From NCBI GenBank assembly GCA_937895515.1, contig CALAYS010000012.1, positions 15,853 to 79,852 on the forward strand: 64,000 nt of DNA, in the 5' to 3' direction. Source of the DNA: an uncultured bacterium. GTDB lineage: Bacteria > Patescibacteriota > Minisyncoccia > Phycocordibacterales > UBA9973. Of this stretch, positions 59,797 to 64,000 are shown in pieces. The notes under the pieces were generated by a model. That model was given only the letters and a program-made list of their open reading frames with translations. It made no database searches and was not told where the DNA came from. Made by a program: the position numbers and the translations under genes. How positions within the stretch are numbered: position 1 is the stretch's first letter; each line of letters begins with the position of its first letter.

Positions 59797-62121
59797 ATGA
59801 GTAAAACATTAGTCATTGTTGAATCACCTTCTAAAGCCAAAACTATTGAAAAATATTTGGATGGAACTTCTAACGAAAAATTTACAGTCCGCGCTAGTGT
59901 GGGACATGTTCGTGATTTACCAAAATCCAACAAAATGGCTATTGATATCCCAGCGGGGTTTGTACCCCATTATGAAATTTCTCGTGGTAAAGAAAAAGTA
60001 ATCCACGAACTACAAAGCTTGGCAGAAAAATCTGACAAAATAATTCTAGCTACCGACCCGGACCGTGAAGGTGAAGCCATTGCTTGGCATTTGAAAGAAT
60101 TAATCCAAAAGTCAAAAGTCAAAAGTCAAAATATCAAAAGAGCAACATTTCATGAAATCACAAAAGAGGCTGTGATAGATGCTTTAAATCATCCCCGCGA
60201 TATTGATATGAACCTTAAAGAAGCCCAAGAAGCTCGTCGGGTTTTGGACCGGCTTGTTGGATATGATTTGTCTGGAATAATTTGGAAAAAGGTTCGTTAT
60301 GGGCTTTCTGCTGGAAGAGTTCAATCCCCTGCATTGCGTATAATAATGGAGAAAGAAAGAGAAATCAGAGCTTTTATTCCCGAAACATATTTTGTACTAG
60401 AAGCTGATCTTAAAACAAAATCTGGCGCAATAATGAACGCTACTTGCAGTATTGAACCAGATAATCTACAAGAAGCCGAAAGAATAAACAAAGCTGCTAA
60501 TGAAAAAATTTGGCATGTAGTTGATATAACTGAGAAAAATGAAAAGCGTAGCCCTCGTGCCCCTTTTACAACTTCTACACTGCAACAAACTGCTAGTTCC
60601 CGTCTTGGTCTTGCGCCGTCTCGAACCATGCAAATAGCTCAAAAGCTGTATGAAGCTGGACACATTACATACATGCGAACTGACTCTACAAATTTATCTG
60701 CAGAAGCAATTAAAAGTATTACAAATACAATTGCTAAAGAATTTGGAAAAGATTTAGTAGAGACACGGGTTTATAAAACAAAATCTAAAAATGCTCAAGA
60801 AGCTCATGAAGCTATCCGCCCAACTCATCCTGAAAATAAATTCCTGGGTGCAAATGATCAAGAGAAAAAGTTATACGAATTAATCCGAAGCAGAACATTA
60901 GCTAGTCAAATGGTAGATGCTGTTATGGCGCGTAATAGAATTGATGTTTTGCCTGCCCGCAATGCTTCTGGCATAGCTGATGCAGGCGGGCCAATATCGG
61001 CTCTTGACATACCAGTATATAAAGTTAATGGGTCAAGAGTAATATCCCCTGGATGGCTAATGGCCGACCCTGGAGCCAAAGGTGAAGATACAATATTACC
61101 CAAACTTGCTATTAAAGATAATCTTGATTTAATAGAAGCTCGTCAAATAGAAAAAAAAACCCAGCCACCGGGTCGCTATACCGAAGCTGGATTAATTAAA
61201 GAACTAGAGGAGCGTGGAATTGGCCGACCTTCGACATATGCATCAATCATGGCAACATTAGAAGAGCGTGGTTATGTTACAAAAGAGGGCCGTACATTGA
61301 TACCAACTGATACTGGTGATGTTGTTTCCAGCTTTTTGGAAGAGCATTTTACAAAATATATTTCAGATACTTTTACAGCAGAAATGGAAGACGAGCTGGA
61401 TGAAATTGCAAATGGTAAAAGAGAATACAAAAAAACTTTGGAAGATTTTTACACTCCGTTTCTTAAAGATGTAAAAATTAAAGATAAACTAGAAAAAGCC
61501 ACAACAATGGAATTAGCTCCAGATGATATTTTGTGCCCAGTGTGCGGTAAAAGTATGATTGTTAAATTGGCAAGAAATGGTAAATTTTATTCTTGTGCTA
61601 ATTACCCCGAGTGTATGGGGGCAAGGAAAATTGATGGATCTATCATGGAAGGACCTAAAGACATTGGCCGACCGTGTCCTAAATGTGGAATTGCAGTTGT
61701 GGAACCCGAGATACTAAACAAAGATGGCAGTATAAGAAAAAGCCGTAAAAAGAAAGTTGTTGAACTAGGTAAACTTGTAATTCGCGAAGGCCGGTTTGGT
61801 AATTTTATATCATGTTCTCGTTATCCAAAATGTAAATATATTGAAGAAGATGAAGAGGAAAAGAAAAAGAAAGACAGTGGTGTAAAATGTCCAATGTGTA
61901 GTGACGGTAGTATGATGGAAAGACGCGGACGGTTTGGTATATTTTATTCTTGTACAAATTATCCAAAATGTAAAAATGCGATTAAAGCCAAACCAACTGG
62001 TAACATTTGCCCAATGTGTAATTCACTTATGATGGAAGGCACAAAAACAATCCCAGAGAGATGCAGTAATAATAAATGTGAAAACCATCGCCCAGATAAA
62101 TTAGTAAAAAAATCCCCCTAG
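59797..62121 (+). CDS. topA: DNA topoisomerase I with four C-terminal zinc ribbons
   Basis: 774 aa. TOPRIM 'VIVESPSKAKTIEKYL' with 'ATDPDREGEAIAWHL'; catalytic Tyr in 'GHITYMRTDSTNL' (about residue 293). C-terminal zinc ribbons from about 580 with CxxC pairs at 'CPVCG', 'CPKCG', 'CPMCS' and 'CPMCN'. Relaxes negative supercoils. Two in-frame repeat insertions are visible: 'KSKVKSQ' (three AAAAGTC units) and 'PARNASGIADAGG' (hairpin element at 60951-60992). A TG-TATAGT box lies 13 nt before the ATG. Confidence 0.95.
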   Translation: MSKTLVIVESPSKAKTIEKYLDGTSNEKFTVRASVGHVRDLPKSNKMAIDIPAGFVPHYEISRGKEKVIHELQSLAEKSDKIILATDPDREGEAIAWHLKELIQKSKVKSQNIKRATFHEITKEAVIDALNHPRDIDMNLKEAQEARRVLDRLVGYDLSGIIWKKVRYGLSAGRVQSPALRIIMEKEREIRAFIPETYFVLEADLKTKSGAIMNATCSIEPDNLQEAERINKAANEKIWHVVDITEKNEKRSPRAPFTTSTLQQTASSRLGLAPSRTMQIAQKLYEAGHITYMRTDSTNLSAEAIKSITNTIAKEFGKDLVETRVYKTKSKNAQEAHEAIRPTHPENKFLGANDQEKKLYELIRSRTLASQMVDAVMARNRIDVLPARNASGIADAGGPISALDIPVYKVNGSRVISPGWLMADPGAKGEDTILPKLAIKDNLDLIEARQIEKKTQPPGRYTEAGLIKELEERGIGRPSTYASIMATLEERGYVTKEGRTLIPTDTGDVVSSFLEEHFTKYISDTFTAEMEDELDEIANGKREYKKTLEDFYTPFLKDVKIKDKLEKATTMELAPDDILCPVCGKSMIVKLARNGKFYSCANYPECMGARKIDGSIMEGPKDIGRPCPKCGIAVVEPEILNKDGSIRKSRKKKVVELGKLVIREGRFGNFISCSRYPKCKYIEEDEEEKKKKDSGVKCPMCSDGSMMERRGRFGIFYSCTNYPKCKNAIKAKPTGNICPMCNSLMMEGTKTIPERCSNNKCENHRPDKLVKKSP
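60107..60127 (+). repeat. Triple AAAAGTC microrepeat in frame in topA
   Basis: Three consecutive copies of AAAAGTC coding for part of 'QKSKVKSQ'. The unit matches the simple spacer repeat at 55935-55975. Confidence 0.6.
60951..60992 (+). repeat. In-frame palindromic element in topA (PARNA element, copy 2)
   Basis: GCCTGCCCGCAATGCT, then TCTG, GCATAGCT, GAT, GCAGGCGGGCC; translated as PARNASGIADAGGP. Shares about 35 positions with the copy in dus, in the same orientation and frame. Confidence 0.8.
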
Positions 62122-62130
62122 CTTTCAGCT

Positions 62131-62196
62131 TATCCCCCTTTGTCAAGGGGGATTTTGTTACAGTACTCTCCTTGTCAAAGGAGAGTTAGAGAGGAT
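62131..62196. repeat. REP-like palindromic pair upstream of rel
   Basis: TATCCCCCTTTGTCAAGGGG and ACTCTCCTTGTCAAAGGAGA in tandem: two palindromes of the same family as 35934-36034. They lie between topA and the rel promoter and may help to end topA transcription. Confidence 0.65.
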
Positions 62197-62208
62197 TTTA
62201 TTTTGTGC

Positions 62209-62214
62209 TATAAT
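62209..62214 (+). promoter_or_regulatory. Extended -10, leaderless rel gene
   Basis: TGC-TATAAT, 6 nt (TTATTT), ATG at 62221. This fixes the start; the longer in-frame ORF from 62140 is a translation of the REP-like repeat. Confidence 0.7.
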
Positions 62215-62220
62215 TTATTT

Positions 62221-63561
62221 ATGCCACAAATTGAGACAATATTTAACACTCAAAAGTTTACTAAAAAAGACAGGGATTTAATCGCCCAAGCTTATGATTT
62301 TGCTAAAATTGCACACGCTGGTCAACTGCGTAAAAGTGGTGAACCTTATTTTGTGCATGTTTTTACTACCGCTAAAAATTTAGCAGAAATAGGAATGAAC
62401 AGCACGATAATTGCTGCTGGATTTTTGCATGATGTACTAGAAGATACTGAAATAAAAGAAGATGAAATGCGAGATATTTTTGGTGATGAAATTACAAACC
62501 TTGTACTGAGCGTTACAAAATTAGGTAAAGTTAAATATACCGGTATCCAAAGAAATGTTGAAAATTTAAGAAAATTCTTTGTTTCAATTGCTGAAGATAT
62601 GCGTGTAATTGTAATTAAACTAGCTGACCGTCTACACAATATTGAAACCTTGGAGCATGTAAGACCTGACAAACAAAAAAGAATTGCACTAGAAACGTTA
62701 GAAGTATACGCTCCACTGGCTGATAGACTTTCAATGGGTAAACTAAAAGGCCGACTAGAAGATGCGGCATTCCCCTATGCTTACCCAAAAGAATATGAAA
62801 ATATAAAAACGCTAAGAGAATCTCGGACTGATGCTGCAATGCCCGAGCTTTTAAAAGTTGAAAATAATTTAAAAAAGATTTTCAAAGAATACAATTTAAA
62901 AGATGTAAAAGTTGACCATCGGGAAAAACATTTATATTCTCTTTGGAGAAAGCTTGAAAAATATAAAATGGACATAGCTCATGTTTATGACATTATTGCT
63001 ATGCGTGTAATTGTTAAAAATATTGAAGAATGTTATTTAGTATTGGGATTAATTCATGGTACATACAAGCCTTTGCCTGGAAGAATTAAAGACTATATAG
63101 CACTACCTAAACCCAATGGCTATAGGTCGCTACACACAACAATAATTAACGAAAATGGAGCAATTATTGAAATTCAAATTCGTACAATTGAAATGCATCA
63201 AGAAGCTGAATATGGTTTAGCTGCGCATTTTGCATACAAAGAAGATTTAAATGGTAATGATGAAAGATACGCTTGGATTAAAGAATTGCGCGATGCCCAA
63301 CAGGATGAAACTAATATTGATAATTTTTTTAAAAATTTAAAAGCTGATTTTTTCCATGATCGGGTTTTTGCTTTTACCCCAAAAGGTGAAATTATAAACC
63401 TACCCGAAGAAGCATCGGTTTTGGATTTTGCTTTTAATGTACATAGCGAGGTTGGTATGCATGCCGAAGCTGGTGAAGTAAATGGTAAATATGCCAAGCT
63501 AGATCATAAATTAAAAAATGGTGATGTAGTAAAAATAATGGTAAATAAAATACAACAATAA
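62221..63561 (+). CDS. rel: (p)ppGpp synthetase/hydrolase (RelA/SpoT homologue, short)
   Basis: 446 aa. HD hydrolase domain: 'HAGQLRKSGEPYFVHV', 'GFLHDVLEDT' (metal HD pair), 'KLADRLHNIETL'. Synthetase domain: 'VDHREKHLYSLWRKL', 'YDIIAMRVIV', 'KDYIALPKPNGYRSLHTT'. TGS domain: 'RVFAFTPKGEIINLPEEASVLDFAF'. The C-terminal helical, zinc-finger and ACT domains of long RSH proteins are missing. Probably bifunctional; the missing regulatory half suggests altered ribosome sensing. Confidence 0.94.
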   Translation: MPQIETIFNTQKFTKKDRDLIAQAYDFAKIAHAGQLRKSGEPYFVHVFTTAKNLAEIGMNSTIIAAGFLHDVLEDTEIKEDEMRDIFGDEITNLVLSVTKLGKVKYTGIQRNVENLRKFFVSIAEDMRVIVIKLADRLHNIETLEHVRPDKQKRIALETLEVYAPLADRLSMGKLKGRLEDAAFPYAYPKEYENIKTLRESRTDAAMPELLKVENNLKKIFKEYNLKDVKVDHREKHLYSLWRKLEKYKMDIAHVYDIIAMRVIVKNIEECYLVLGLIHGTYKPLPGRIKDYIALPKPNGYRSLHTTIINENGAIIEIQIRTIEMHQEAEYGLAAHFAYKEDLNGNDERYAWIKELRDAQQDETNIDNFFKNLKADFFHDRVFAFTPKGEIINLPEEASVLDFAFNVHSEVGMHAEAGEVNGKYAKLDHKLKNGDVVKIMVNKIQQ

Positions 63562-63998
63562 AAAATTTATTATTACATAATGCTGGGTTATTACCTGATT
63601 ATCCTGGCACCTTACCAAAAACTAAAAAATAAGTTATGGATTATATATATTCATGTAAACTTGATTATCCGATTGGAAATAAATTTGTTTACAGTGATCT
63701 TAGTTTTATTCTCTTGGGCTAAATTGCTGAAAGGAAAATGGGAGCTACACTTGATGACTATGTGAGAGTTAATTTAAACAGACTGTAAATCTACAACACT
63801 TCTTTCTTGCCTGATCCTTCATTAAAATTTAAAATTGCTCCTACTGAATATTCTGGTAAAGTTTTATCTTACTTAGCATTTAGAAAGGGACTTATTAGAG
63901 GAGAAGTTCATGATCCCACTGCTTATCTTTTTGGTGGAGTTGCAGGACATGCAGGTGTGTTTGCTATTGCTGACGATTTAGTCAAGTACATGCAGGTT
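63558..63998 (+). pseudogene. 5'-truncated beta-lactamase-family serine hydrolase with three in-frame TAA
   Basis: One frame, 147 codons to the window edge, reads like a class C-type beta-lactamase fold: 'IKNLLLHNAGLLPDYPG', 'YPIGNKFVYSDLSFILLG' (YSN-like motif), 'IRGEVHDPTAYLFGG' and 'GVAGHAGVFAIADDLVKYM' (third motif region). TAA occurs at 63630, 63720 and 63786 with no frameshift. The N-terminal part with the SxxK nucleophile is missing because the frame begins at the rel stop codon. Most likely a decaying, deleted gene; assembly error or recoding are alternatives. Continues beyond the window. Confidence 0.75.
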
Positions 63999-64000
63999 CA

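Noticed and set aside
62140..62220. N-terminal extension of the rel protein
   Set aside because: It is translated from a REP-like repeat and lies upstream of the -10 box; the start at 62221 is better supported.
1..64000. Genome-wide reassignment of TAA as a sense codon
   Set aside because: Most intact genes here end with TAA at the expected length, so in-frame TAA in two damaged genes is better explained by decay.

Overview
The window looks like a chromosomal segment of an AT-rich, small-genome bacterium of the Candidate Phyla Radiation (Patescibacteria, probably a Parcubacteria-like lineage), with a genomic island at its left end. This placement is inferred from gene content: a reduced dcw cluster (mraZ-rsmH-ftsL-ftsI-murF), a DUF5671-type membrane protein, secreted SBBP beta-propellers with a CPR-style peptidoglycan-binding tail, many short proteins of unknown function, and compact operons. 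No rRNA gene is present to confirm it.

Region 1 (1-14.76 kb) is an accessory island. It ends at a large serine recombinase whose last codons lie inside an intact tRNA-Arg(CCU) gene, which is the probable integration site. Mobility-type genes (a RadC-like JAB protein, a VirD4/TraG-type ATPase and the recombinase) bracket a cargo resembling a small-molecule or glycoconjugate pathway. One tight minus-strand operon holds two dCTP-deaminase-fold proteins, a GT4 glycosyltransferase, a methyltransferase, a tRNA-Pro-like gene, a prolyl-tRNA-synthetase paralogue without editing domain, and a MurG-like glycosyltransferase. Divergent from it are a PIG-L deacetylase and a WbqC protein, with a TauD-like dioxygenase nearby. 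The tRNA has a tRNA-Pro body but no proline anticodon, and sits 8 nt from both neighbouring genes. This synthetase/tRNA pair inside a biosynthetic-looking operon is the most unusual system in the window.

Region 2 (14.76-43.1 kb) is core chromosome, mostly on the minus strand: lepA, murJ, leuS, tsaC, ychF, two tandem SBBP propeller genes, tRNA-Glu, a cysteine-synthase-family gene, the dcw cluster with MraZ boxes, then lysS, greA, a second penicillin-binding protein, an MreD-like protein, an Ig-like membrane protein, a SIMPL protein and murE.

Region 3 (43.1-48.2 kb) is a patch of small accessory genes (GIY-YIG nuclease, zinc ribbon, S51 peptidase, SANT-like protein and unknowns) with two families of near-identical intergenic repeats, ending at tRNA-Gln.

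Region 4 (48.3-64 kb) is core again: yceI, a CDF transporter, dnaX, a three-gene ABC exporter, a DUF5672-nucleotidyltransferase fusion, dus, ftsQ, serS, dprA, topA and a RelA/SpoT gene. It ends in a 5'-truncated beta-lactamase-family remnant with three in-frame TAA codons.

Three themes recur. Many genes start exactly 6 nt after a (usually extended) -10 box, which implies widespread leaderless mRNAs. Palindromic or simple repeats sit in frame inside essential genes (topA, dus, murF). tRNA 3' ends are used or duplicated at three places (Arg, Glu, Gln), suggesting repeated site-specific integration.
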